Source: Streptomyces sp. 2131.1 (GTDB lineage: Bacteria > Actinomycetota > Actinomycetes > Streptomycetales > Streptomycetaceae). From it: DNA of 64,000 nucleotides. The translations under genes and the position numbers were made by a program. The stretch covers positions 2,480,001-2,544,000 of the forward strand of contig NZ_FNSY01000001.1 of NCBI RefSeq assembly GCF_900105515.1, given 5' to 3'. The notes below the pieces were generated by a model. It did not search any database and had not been told where the DNA came from. It saw only the letters and a list, made by a program, of their open reading frames with translations. This document shows positions 42,919-50,243 of the stretch, in pieces (positions within the stretch are counted from its first letter, which is position 1; each line of letters begins with the position of its first letter).

Positions 42919-43806
42919 TCAGCTGCCGAAGATGCCGTTGATGTCCACGTCCGCCGCGTAGTAGAAGCCCACCGCGATCAGGATGATCGTGCCCGGGAGC
43001 ATGAAGCTGGTGACGATCAACGTGGCCTTCGGGATGGCCTTGGCCGCCTTGCGGCGGGCGTTCTGGGCGTCTGTGCGGCGCATGTCGTTGGCGATCTGGA
43101 TCAGCGTGTCGACGATGGGGGCGCCCAGCTCCTCGCCCTGCTGGAGGGCGGAGACGAACATCGACACCTGTTCGGACTCGTTGCGGCGGCGGAGCTGGTC
43201 GAAGGCGTCGCGGCGGCTGACGCCCATGTCCATCTGGCGCAGGGTGATCCGCAGTTCGTCGGACCACGGCCCCGTGTACTTCTCCGAGACCCGCTCCAGG
43301 GCCTGCCGGAAGCCGAGTCCGGCGGAGACGACGACCGCGAGGACGTCGAGGAAGTCGGGCAGCGTGCGCTCGATGTCGTCCCGGCGGCGGCTGATCGCGG
43401 CCCGGATGATGACGTCCGTCCAGAACAGCCCGTAGACGAGCAGGACGACGGCGAGGACCACCTGCCCGTTCATCAGCATGGACAGGGCCGCCAGGATGCC
43501 GAGGCCGCCGTAGACCGCGCGCCGGGCGGCGTAGCGGTCGACGGTCAGGCCGCGCGGGTTGCCGGCCATGTCGAGCTTGCGGCGGATCCGGTCGACGCGC
43601 TTGGGGCCCATCATGGACAGGACCCGGGGGGCGTACCGCATGCCGATCCGGTCGATGGCCGAACCGGCGGCGGTGGTGCGGGTGGCGCCGATCTCCAGGG
43701 CGACGGCCAGGTCGCCGGGGAGCTTGGCCTCGGCGCGGTACATGCGGACGCCCTGGAAGGCGCCGAGTACGGCGAGTCCGATGACGGCCGCGAGCAGGAA
43801 TTCCAT
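42919..43806 (-). CDS. tadC: TadC-like inner membrane platform protein
   Basis: A 295-residue type II secretion F domain protein. It has an N-terminal transmembrane helix, a middle pair (YGGLGILAALSMLMNGQVVL area) and a C-terminal helix (MLPGTIILIAVGFYYAADV). The GspF/TadC cytoplasmic domain has LPDFLDVLAVVVSAGLGFRQ and SMFVSALQQGEELGAPIVDT. It forms the membrane platform on which the TadA ATPase acts. It lies 27 bp downstream of tadB in the operon. Confidence 0.94.
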   Translation of the reverse strand: MEFLLAAVIGLAVLGAFQGVRMYRAEAKLPGDLAVALEIGATRTTAAGSAIDRIGMRYAPRVLSMMGPKRVDRIRRKLDMAGNPRGLTVDRYAARRAVYGGLGILAALSMLMNGQVVLAVVLLVYGLFWTDVIIRAAISRRRDDIERTLPDFLDVLAVVVSAGLGFRQALERVSEKYTGPWSDELRITLRQMDMGVSRRDAFDQLRRRNESEQVSMFVSALQQGEELGAPIVDTLIQIANDMRRTDAQNARRKAAKAIPKATLIVTSFMLPGTIILIAVGFYYAADVDINGIFGS

Positions 43807-43833
43807 CTGGGTCTCCTCGTCCCTTTCCGGCCG

Positions 43834-44772
43834 TCAGATGCGGACGCGGGTGAGGCGGTTGATGAGGAAGAAGCCGAGGCCGTAGAGGCCGGCGGCGACG
43901 ACGACGGCGATGCGGCCGGGCGTGGCCGCGGCCATGTCGTCGAGTGCGCCGCCCCGCATGCCGTTGATGATGAGCAGGAAGGCGAGCCCGAGGACGGGGA
44001 CGGCGACCGCTGTGACCTTGACCTGGGAGAGCAGGGTGGTGACCTCGCGCCGGGTCTCCTTGCGCTCCTCCAGGGTGTCGGTGAGGTTGCGCAGCGAGGA
44101 GACGATGGTGCCGCCCGCCCGGTTGGAGAGGATGAGGGTGGAGACCAGGACGGTGAGCTCCCGGGAGGGCAGCCGTTCCACTAGTTCGCCCAGGGCGTCG
44201 TCGAGGGAGTGGCCGATGGCCAGCCGGTCGGCGACCCGGCGCAGTTCCTCGTGGGCGGGGTCGTCCAGTTCCTCGACGGCCATGGAGATGGCGGTGCGCA
44301 GCGCGAGGCCGGCCTGGGTGGCGTTGGCGAGGACGCGGGTGAGTTCGGGGAGCTGGTTGATGAACGCCTCGGTGCGTTTGGCGCGCTGCCAGTTGAGGAA
44401 GGCGTTGCCGCCCCAGACGCCGATGAGGACGGCGAGGAGCCCGAAGAAGGACGCGAAGACGGACGCCGTGACGAAGTAGAGCGCGAGCAGGGCCGCGACG
44501 ACGTAGACGGCGTACTCCCCCGGTGTGAGGTCGAGGCCGGTGACGGCGAGCTTGCGTTCGATGCGCTTGCCGAGCCGGGTCCTGCGCAGCCGCCGGTCGA
44601 TGGAGCGGAAGCGGCGTACGCGGCCCCCGGCGGCCGGTGGACCGGTCAGGGACAGGCGGTCGATCAGCGCCCGCTGCTGTTCCCTGCCGGAGGCGAATAC
44701 ACGCAGGCCGATGACGGCGAGCACGCAGGCGAGCAGGGTCACGCCGACCGTCAGGAGCGGGAGGTTGTCCAT
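43834..44772 (-). CDS. tadB: TadB-like inner membrane platform protein
   Basis: A 312-residue type II secretion F domain protein. It has an N-terminal transmembrane helix (LLTVGVTLLACVLAVIGLRV), a central pair around 95-130, and two C-terminal helices. The GspF/TadB core has LPELTRVLANATQAGLALRT, ELTVLVSTLILSNRAGGTIV and LRNLTDTLEERKETRREVTT. Together with TadC it makes the inner membrane platform of the type IVb pilus. It is 39 bp downstream of tadA. Confidence 0.94.
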   Translation of the reverse strand: MDNLPLLTVGVTLLACVLAVIGLRVFASGREQQRALIDRLSLTGPPAAGGRVRRFRSIDRRLRRTRLGKRIERKLAVTGLDLTPGEYAVYVVAALLALYFVTASVFASFFGLLAVLIGVWGGNAFLNWQRAKRTEAFINQLPELTRVLANATQAGLALRTAISMAVEELDDPAHEELRRVADRLAIGHSLDDALGELVERLPSRELTVLVSTLILSNRAGGTIVSSLRNLTDTLEERKETRREVTTLLSQVKVTAVAVPVLGLAFLLIINGMRGGALDDMAAATPGRIAVVVAAGLYGLGFFLINRLTRVRI

Positions 44773-44811
44773 GTCGGGAGGGCCTTCTGGGTGAGCGGCG
44801 GGGGGCAGGGG

Positions 44812-46152
44812 TCAGGCGGTGGAGGTGCGGATGAGGAGCTGTTGGTCGGTGTCGGCGACTCCGAAGGCGGCCGGGACCGTCTCGTTCGCCATGTAGAAGC
44901 GTTCGGCGACCCGGCGCGGCACCGGGAAGTACGTGAAGCGTCCGTACACGCGCCCGTCGGCGGCCATCGGGAGGGCGTCGAAGCGGCAGACGGAGACGAT
45001 TCGGTAGTCCTCGCGGCCGTACGAGTCGACGACGGCGATCTCCGTGACGCGGCGGGAGCCGTCGCCGTGCCGGGTCAGCTGGATGATGACGTCGACGGCG
45101 CTGTTGATCTGGTCGTGGATCGCGGCGAACGGGATCTCGACCTCGGACATGGAGCTGAGGGTCTGGAGCCGCATCAGCGCGTCCTCCGCGCTGTTGGCGT
45201 GGACGGTGGCGAGCGAGCCGTCGTGGCCGGTGGACATGGCCTGGAGCATGTCGAGGGTCTCGCCGCCGCGGACCTCGCCGACGATGATGCGGTCGGGGCG
45301 CATGCGCAGGGAGTTGCGGACGAGATCGCGGATGGTGACCCGGCCCTTGCCCTCGACGTTGGGCGGGCGGCTCTCCAGGGTGATGACGTGGGACTGCTGG
45401 AGCCGGAGTTCGGCGGAGTCCTCGATGGTGACGATGCGCTCGCCGCCGGGGATCAGCCCGGAGAGCGCGTTGAGCAGGGTGGTCTTGCCGGTGCCGGTGG
45501 CGCCGGAGACGATCACGTTGAACTTGGCGCGGACGAAGCCGGCGAGCAGGACCAGCATGTGTTCGTCCAGCGAGCCGAGCGTGATCATCTCCTGGAGCGT
45601 GAAGGCGCGGGGGAAGCGCCGGATGGTGAGGATCGGGCCCGACAGGGAGAGCGGCGGGATGATCACGTTGACGCGCTCCCCCGAGGGCAGCCGGGCGTCG
45701 ACCATCGGGTTGGACTCGTCCACGCGGCGGTTGACCGTGGAGACGATGCGTTCGATGGTCTGCATCAGCTGTTCGTGGGACGAGAAGCGCATCGGGAGGA
45801 GTTCGAGGCGGCCGCCTCGCTCCACGTAGACCTGGTCGGGGCCGTTGACCATGATCTCGCTGATGGAGGCGTCCTCCAGGAGCGGTTCGAGGATGCCGAG
45901 TCCGAGTGCCTCGTCGACGACGCGCCGGATGAGCTGCGAGCGTTCCACGGAGGACAGGACGGGGCCCTCGCGGCTGATGATGTGGCCGAGGACGCGTTCG
46001 AGCCGTGCCCGGCGTTCGGCCGCCGCGAGGGCGGACATCTCGGCGAGGTCGATCTCCTCCAGGAGCTTGGCCCGGTAGGCGCCGACGAGCCGGCTCTCCT
46101 CGCTCGTGCCGTTCGCCGGTTCGGGGCTGGTGATGCGCGCCCGCAGGCTCAT
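44812..46152 (-). CDS. tadA: TadA/CpaF secretion ATPase
   Basis: A 446-residue hexameric secretion ATPase of the TadA/VirB11/CpaF family, which powers pilus extension and retraction. It has Walker A VSGATGTGKTTLLNALSG (about 215-232), an Asp box IVTIEDSAELRLQQSHVITL, Walker B RIIVGEVRGGETLDMLQAM and a His box STGHDGSLATVHANSAED. The N-terminal domain (about 30-130) contains the three-helix bundle and EIMVNGPDQVYVERGG. It is located mid-operon between the TadE-like and tadB genes. Confidence 0.96.
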   Translation of the reverse strand: MSLRARITSPEPANGTSEESRLVGAYRAKLLEEIDLAEMSALAAAERRARLERVLGHIISREGPVLSSVERSQLIRRVVDEALGLGILEPLLEDASISEIMVNGPDQVYVERGGRLELLPMRFSSHEQLMQTIERIVSTVNRRVDESNPMVDARLPSGERVNVIIPPLSLSGPILTIRRFPRAFTLQEMITLGSLDEHMLVLLAGFVRAKFNVIVSGATGTGKTTLLNALSGLIPGGERIVTIEDSAELRLQQSHVITLESRPPNVEGKGRVTIRDLVRNSLRMRPDRIIVGEVRGGETLDMLQAMSTGHDGSLATVHANSAEDALMRLQTLSSMSEVEIPFAAIHDQINSAVDVIIQLTRHGDGSRRVTEIAVVDSYGREDYRIVSVCRFDALPMAADGRVYGRFTYFPVPRRVAERFYMANETVPAAFGVADTDQQLLIRTSTA

Positions 46153-46197
46153 GTGATCGACTCCCTCGTTTCCTGTGGCCGCATGGTCGGTTCCGGG

Positions 46198-46599
46198 TCA
46201 GTCGCTCGGCATGGTGGCGCTCTTCTCGACGGAGCCGAAGGAGAACATCGGCAGCAGGGCGGGTACGGAAACCCGCACGGTCACGGTGACCGACTCCGCG
46301 CCGCCCCCCGTCGTGACGGTCGCCCCGTCCGCGAGCCAGCCGCTCATGGACTCCCGGGCCACCGCGCCCGCCCGGCCCTCCTGGTGGTCGGTGGAGGCGA
46401 CCCGGGCCGCCGCCCGCGCGGCCGTACCCGCCTGCTGGGCCGCGTACACCGCGAGGCCGAGCTGGACCACGGCCAGCGCGACGACGAGGAGCAGGGTGAG
46501 CACGCCCACGTACTCGATGGCGGCCTGCCCGCGCTGCCGGGTGCCCGTGGGACGCCGCCCCCCGCGCTGCCGGGTGCCCGTGGGACGCCGCCTCACCAC
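46198..46599 (-). CDS. TadE-like minor pilin
   Basis: A 133-residue TadE-family pseudopilin. A basic leader that includes a tandem duplication (RRPTGTRQRG twice) precedes the motif G|QAAIEYVGVLTLLLVVALAV, a class IVb prepilin cleavage site with Glu at +5, then the hydrophobic helix. The mature domain is beta-rich (ESVTVTVRVSVPALLPMF). It probably initiates or tips the Flp pilus after cleavage by the A24 peptidase. The GTG at 46599 or 46596 overlaps the previous stop (GTGGTGA). Confidence 0.88.
   Translation of the reverse strand: MVRRRPTGTRQRGGRRPTGTRQRGQAAIEYVGVLTLLLVVALAVVQLGLAVYAAQQAGTAARAAARVASTDHQEGRAGAVARESMSGWLADGATVTTGGGAESVTVTVRVSVPALLPMFSFGSVEKSATMPSD
46531..46592. repeat. 33-bp tandem duplication inside the TadE-like gene
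   Basis: A 29-bp block beginning GCGCTGCCGGGTGCCCGTGG occurs at 46531-46559 and again at 46564-46592, exactly 33 bp apart. The duplication adds 11 residues in frame to the basic leader of the TadE-like protein without disturbing its cleavage motif. Confidence 0.9.
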
Positions 46600-47009
46600 G
46601 CGTCACGCCCCTCGTTCCTGGCCTTGGCCTCGCCCGTGGCGTGCATGGGCAGGCTGAACGCCCCGGGGAACAGCAGGGGTACGTCGATGCGCACGGTCGC
46701 GGTGACCAGCTCGCCGGACCCGCCGCACTCCACCTGCGTCGACCAGGCGCCCGGGACGTCCTCGCGCACCGCCCGCGCGCAGGCCGCGCCCTGGTCGCCC
46801 TCCGCGACGGCCGCGGCCCTGGCGGCCTTGTCGGCGGCGTTCCCCGCCAGGATGTACGTGTAGCAGACCATCGCGGCCTGCCAGAGGAGCGCGAGGGTGA
46901 GGAGGATCAGGGGCAGGGTGCCGACGAACTCGATGGCGGTCTGGCCCCGGTCGGCAGGGCGGCGGAGCGTGGCGCGCCCTCGTCGCCGGCCCGCTCGTAA
47001 GAGGTTCAT
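46593..47009 (-). CDS. TadE-like minor pilin
   Basis: A 138-residue TadE-family protein, paralogous to the next gene. The leader MNLLRAGRRRGRATLRRPAD precedes G|QTAIEFVGTLPLILLTLALL, the class IVb cleavage motif with Glu at +5 and Phe at +6. The mature domain contains two Cys (GAACARAV, QVECGGSG) that could form a disulfide outside the cell, and beta strands ending VRIDVPLLFPGAFSLP. It overlaps the next pilin gene at its stop. It is probably a minor pilin assembled with Flp. Confidence 0.9.
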   Translation of the reverse strand: MNLLRAGRRRGRATLRRPADRGQTAIEFVGTLPLILLTLALLWQAAMVCYTYILAGNAADKAARAAAVAEGDQGAACARAVREDVPGAWSTQVECGGSGELVTATVRIDVPLLFPGAFSLPMHATGEAKARNEGRDAW

Positions 47010-47040
47010 GGCGCAACGCTCCCCCTCGGTGTCCTCGCGC

Positions 47041-48288
47041 TCACTTCCCGCGCCTCCCCCGCCCGCCCGGCGCGGCGCGCTCCCCCTTCGTCCTGCCCGC
47101 CCGGGGGGCTCCTTCCGCGTTCTTGACCAGACCGAGTTCTCCGGCCAGCCCCCAGAGTGCCTGCTTCACCGTGGACTTGGCGTCCAGGTCCTGGAGCCGC
47201 CCGGCGTCCACCACGGCCTGGAGCTCCTTGAAGTTCGCCGGGACCGCGATCCGCGCGGCCCTGGTGGCCGTGATCCGCTCGACCAGGGCGGGCTGGATCT
47301 CCGTGTGGCGGGTGTGGCGGTTGACGACGGTGACGGTCTCCTCGGCCTTGCGGACCTGGAGCCGGTCCCAGAGCCGGACCATGCGCTTGGCGGCCCGGAC
47401 GGTGATCACGTCCGGGGTGGTGACCAGCAGGGTCAGGTCCGCCATCTCGACCGCCGCCGCGTTGGCCGAGTTCATGTACGTACCGCAGTCGACGACGACG
47501 ACCTCGTAGCGGTGGCGCAGGGCGCTGAGCGTCTGGCGTACGACGCGGTCGGTGACGTCCTCGCCGCGCTCGCCCTCGGCCGGGGCGAGGAGCAGGGCGA
47601 GGCCGGACTCGTGGTTGTACAGGGCCTCCTGGAGGACCCGGGGCGAGATGTCCTGGATGGAGGCGAGGTCGACGACGGACCGGCGGAACTGCACGTCGAG
47701 GTAGGAGGCGACGTCCCCGGACTGGAGGTCGAGGTCGGCGAGGGCGACGGTGTGCCCGGACGCGGCGGCGGCCAGGGCCAGCTGGACGGCGGTGACGGTG
47801 GCGCCGACGCCGCCCTTGGCGCCGCTGACCGTGACGAGCGTGCCGCCGGGGCCTGTGAGGGCCTCGGCGCCGGCCCCGAGGTGGCGGCGTACCCCGACGG
47901 ACCAGCCGGAGGCGGCCTGGACGCGCTGGGCGAGTTCCTCGTACGAGAGGGGCAGGCCGACCAGGCCGCGCGCGCCGGAGTCCATGGCGGCCGAGTAGAG
48001 CCCGGGACTGGTGTCGGCGGTGACGAGGACGACGCCGACGGCCGGGAAGCGCAGGGCCACTTCCCGGATCAGCTCCAGGGCCGGGACGGGGCCGATCCGT
48101 TCGTGCACGAGGACGACCTCGGGCAGCTCGTCCAGGGATTCGGCGGCCAGGCGGGCGAGGGTGTCGAGCAGTGAGGTGGAGTCGCCGAGCGGGGCGGCCG
48201 GTTCCGCGTCGGGGAGCTGGCCGAGCAGCGTGGAGACGGCTCGGGCGGCGTCGGCCTCGCCCACGGCCGGGAGGATGCGTGTGCTCAT
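47041..48288 (-). CDS. tadZ: TadZ/CpaE-like MinD-family ATPase
   Basis: A 415-residue two-domain protein. The N-terminal ~140 residues resemble a degenerate response-regulator receiver (EVVLVHERIGPVPALELIRE, FPAVGVVLVTAD), as in CpaE/TadZ. The C-terminal MinD-like domain has an atypical P-loop TVSGAKGGVGATVTAVQLAL, in which the invariant lysine/threonine GKT is GAT, then VALADLDLQSGDVASYL and VVVDCGTYMNSAN. TadZ localises the pilus machinery in the cell. The C-terminal tail is basic. It is eight bases downstream of the CpaB-like gene. Confidence 0.93.
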   Translation of the reverse strand: MSTRILPAVGEADAARAVSTLLGQLPDAEPAAPLGDSTSLLDTLARLAAESLDELPEVVLVHERIGPVPALELIREVALRFPAVGVVLVTADTSPGLYSAAMDSGARGLVGLPLSYEELAQRVQAASGWSVGVRRHLGAGAEALTGPGGTLVTVSGAKGGVGATVTAVQLALAAAASGHTVALADLDLQSGDVASYLDVQFRRSVVDLASIQDISPRVLQEALYNHESGLALLLAPAEGERGEDVTDRVVRQTLSALRHRYEVVVVDCGTYMNSANAAAVEMADLTLLVTTPDVITVRAAKRMVRLWDRLQVRKAEETVTVVNRHTRHTEIQPALVERITATRAARIAVPANFKELQAVVDAGRLQDLDAKSTVKQALWGLAGELGLVKNAEGAPRAGRTKGERAAPGGRGRRGK

Positions 48289-48295
48289 CCGGTCC

Positions 48296-49009
48296 TCACT
48301 TGTTCTTGTCTTCGTCGAGGTTGTAGCTGCCCTCGCCCGGGCGCAGGGTGGTCGGGCTGCCGTCGGGGAGCAGGGCGAGGCGTACGTGCTCGGCGAAGGA
48401 CTCCGCGTAGGCGACGCGCTGGGCGTCGTCGGTGTCCAGGGCGAAGGTGATCGGGACGGCTTCGGTGATGCCGTCGCCGCGGTCCTCCGGCTTGGGTTCG
48501 AGCGAGGTGAGCGTGCCGACGTCGATGACCTTGGCGTTGGCCACGATGACCCGGGATGTGGCCGCGTCCTTCTCGGTGCGGCCGGCGAACGTGGCGTAGA
48601 TGTTGACGAGGTTGCCGGGCCTGATCTTGCCGGCGACCCCGGTCGCCGCGTCGATCATGATGGCGATCTCCTGCTGCCCCTTCTTCAGCTGCGGGCGGTC
48701 GACCAGCATGTCGTCCTGGAGCAGGGAGCCCTTGTGCAGTTCGGTGACGGCGATCTTGCCGCGGAGGGCGGAGAGGTCGGTGACGGCGTTTTCGGACAGC
48801 CAGCGCTTCGGCATCGAGATCTTCTCGAACTGGTCGGCTTCCAGGGGCCGGTAGGGCGTGATGGTCGTCTTCACCCGGTACGCGGTCACCTCGGGCCCGA
48901 CCTTCGAGTTCACGTCACCTATCACGAAGATCACTCCGGCGAAGGCCGCGAGGGCGCACAGGACCGACAGGAGGAGCAGGATGACGCCGCGGCGTTGCCG
49001 TGAATTCAT
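48296..49009 (-). CDS. cpaB: CpaB/RcpC-like SAF domain protein
   Basis: A 237-residue protein with an N-terminal transmembrane helix (GVILLLLSVLCALAAFAGVI) and an extracytoplasmic SAF domain: VKTTITPYRPLEADQFEKIS, GKIAVTELHKGSLLQDDML and the beta-clip region IAIMIDAATGVAGKIRPGNL. CpaB/RcpC proteins belong to Tad pilus assembly and may bind peptidoglycan. It is the second gene of the operon, preceding tadZ. Confidence 0.92.
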   Translation of the reverse strand: MNSRQRRGVILLLLSVLCALAAFAGVIFVIGDVNSKVGPEVTAYRVKTTITPYRPLEADQFEKISMPKRWLSENAVTDLSALRGKIAVTELHKGSLLQDDMLVDRPQLKKGQQEIAIMIDAATGVAGKIRPGNLVNIYATFAGRTEKDAATSRVIVANAKVIDVGTLTSLEPKPEDRGDGITEAVPITFALDTDDAQRVAYAESFAEHVRLALLPDGSPTTLRPGEGSYNLDEDKNK

Positions 49010-49075
49010 GGGCGGAGCAACCTCGTTGGGGTATGTGGGCCGACGGGCGGTACGGGACGGGGCTCGCGGGGAACC

Positions 49076-49930
49076 TCAGGGGTTCAGGGCGGCGGGTCCG
49101 CGTGTGCGTTGCTCGGGCGGGTTCAGCGGGGCGTTGCACAGGCCGCAGCGGTCGCCGATGAGTTCGTTTCCGCACCAGGTACAGACCTCTCTGCGCACCG
49201 AGGAGACCAGTTGGTAGATCAGCGAGATGTCGGGCAGGTAGGCGGCGAACTCGATCATCTTCGATGTGCCCCACCAGCCGGGCGACTCGTCGGGCAGGAC
49301 GGCCTCGTGCACCGCGGCCGCCTGCCAGGCCGGGGCCAGCGTCCCGGTGACCCACTCGGACTGGGACTGTCCGCGGGCGACGAGGAGGTGCGTGGCGTAC
49401 TGGGGGCCGGTGAGCTCGCCCGTACCGATCCTGACCAGCTGGGGCTGCGGGTTGGCCAGCACCCCGAACTGAGCCCCGGGCACCCAGGACTTGGCGTGCG
49501 ACTTGAGGCCGACCGGCACCCGGTCCAGCCTGGTCACGGAGTGGAGCAGCGCCCCGGCGTGCACGTAGTGGGAGAGCAGTCTCGCGGCGGAGGCGAGCAC
49601 GCCGGCGCTGAAGTCGCAGACGGACAACTGCCGTAACTGGCGTACCAGTACGGCGACTCCGAGCGGCGGCAGGTCCGACTTGAGCAGGGCGATCCGGTCG
49701 CTCTCGAGGACGGCGCGGACGGTGTGCAGGCGGTGCTCGTGCGCTGGCGCGATGCCGGACGGGTAGACGGCGATGACGTGTCCGTGCTGCTCCAGGAGGA
49801 GTTGCATGTCGGCGAGCGCCTGGTCGAGGGACTGTTCGCCGGGGGCGCGCAGGACGACCGCCGGGGGTGTCTGCTGGTCCTGAGGGGGCAGCACGAGGCC
49901 GGGACCGGTCACTGCTATTGCTGTCGGCAC
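49076..49930 (-). CDS. Tad-locus conserved protein with C-terminal zinc ribbon and a TTA codon
   Basis: A 284-residue protein heading the Tad operon. I do not know its function. It has no membrane segment; the middle is mixed alpha/beta (LLEQHGHVIAVYPSGIAPAH, IALLKSDLPPLGVAVLVRQL), and the C-terminus is a CTWCGNELIGDRCGLCNAPL zinc ribbon. Codon 99 (49636-49634) is TTA, the rarest Streptomyces leucine codon, read only by the bldA tRNA, so translation of the first gene should be development-dependent. It is divergent from the chitinase gene. Confidence 0.8.
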   Translation of the reverse strand: MPTAIAVTGPGLVLPPQDQQTPPAVVLRAPGEQSLDQALADMQLLLEQHGHVIAVYPSGIAPAHEHRLHTVRAVLESDRIALLKSDLPPLGVAVLVRQLRQLSVCDFSAGVLASAARLLSHYVHAGALLHSVTRLDRVPVGLKSHAKSWVPGAQFGVLANPQPQLVRIGTGELTGPQYATHLLVARGQSQSEWVTGTLAPAWQAAAVHEAVLPDESPGWWGTSKMIEFAAYLPDISLIYQLVSSVRREVCTWCGNELIGDRCGLCNAPLNPPEQRTRGPAALNP

Positions 49931-50243
49931 GCCGTTCCCCGTTCCTCGGGCCGCCGCGTACCGCCGGCCGTAATCGCTCCTGCCGGGTGCTTCCGCTCGG
50001 ATGCTCCCGCCTGAGCACTTTATCCACGTACGGCAGGACAGAGAACACCTTCAAGAAGGCTGCGGAGCACGGGGGATGGCGTCTCGCCGCAGCTCCGGCC
50101 GGACCGGACGCTGCCAGAGGTCTTGACAACTTGATTGGTCTGGACCAGTTTATCGGCCAGCGGTGGCCACCGTTCCTCGATTCCACACCCCGGCACCCCC
50201 GTGTCGCCCCCCCGCCATCCCCGACTCCCCCCGGAGGCAGCAA
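49931..50243. other. Divergent promoter region, Tad operon / chitinase
   Basis: A 313-bp intergenic region containing the chitinase promoter and operator (50123-50151). The Tad operon promoter must also lie here, but I could not pick clear -35/-10 elements for it. A frame open from GTG 50163 extends the chitinase N-terminus, but it lacks a ribosome binding site. Confidence 0.6.
50123..50151 (+). promoter_or_regulatory. Chitinase promoter with embedded DasR-responsive element (dre)
   Basis: TTGACA (50123-50128) and CAGTTT (50146-50151) are separated by 17 bp. ATTGGTCTGGACCAGT (50134-50149) matches the dre consensus ACTGGTCTAGACCAGT at 14 of 16 positions and lies across the spacer and the -10. 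DasR, the GntR-type GlcNAc regulator, should repress this promoter until amino-sugar phosphates accumulate. Confidence 0.85.

Noticed and set aside
41801..46606. A 1601-codon open frame on the minus strand across the Tad genes
   Set aside because: It overlaps tadA, tadB, tadC and the pilin gene in another frame and reads as Arg/His/Pro-rich nonsense. Only its last ~225 codons (the TadG-like protein) are real.
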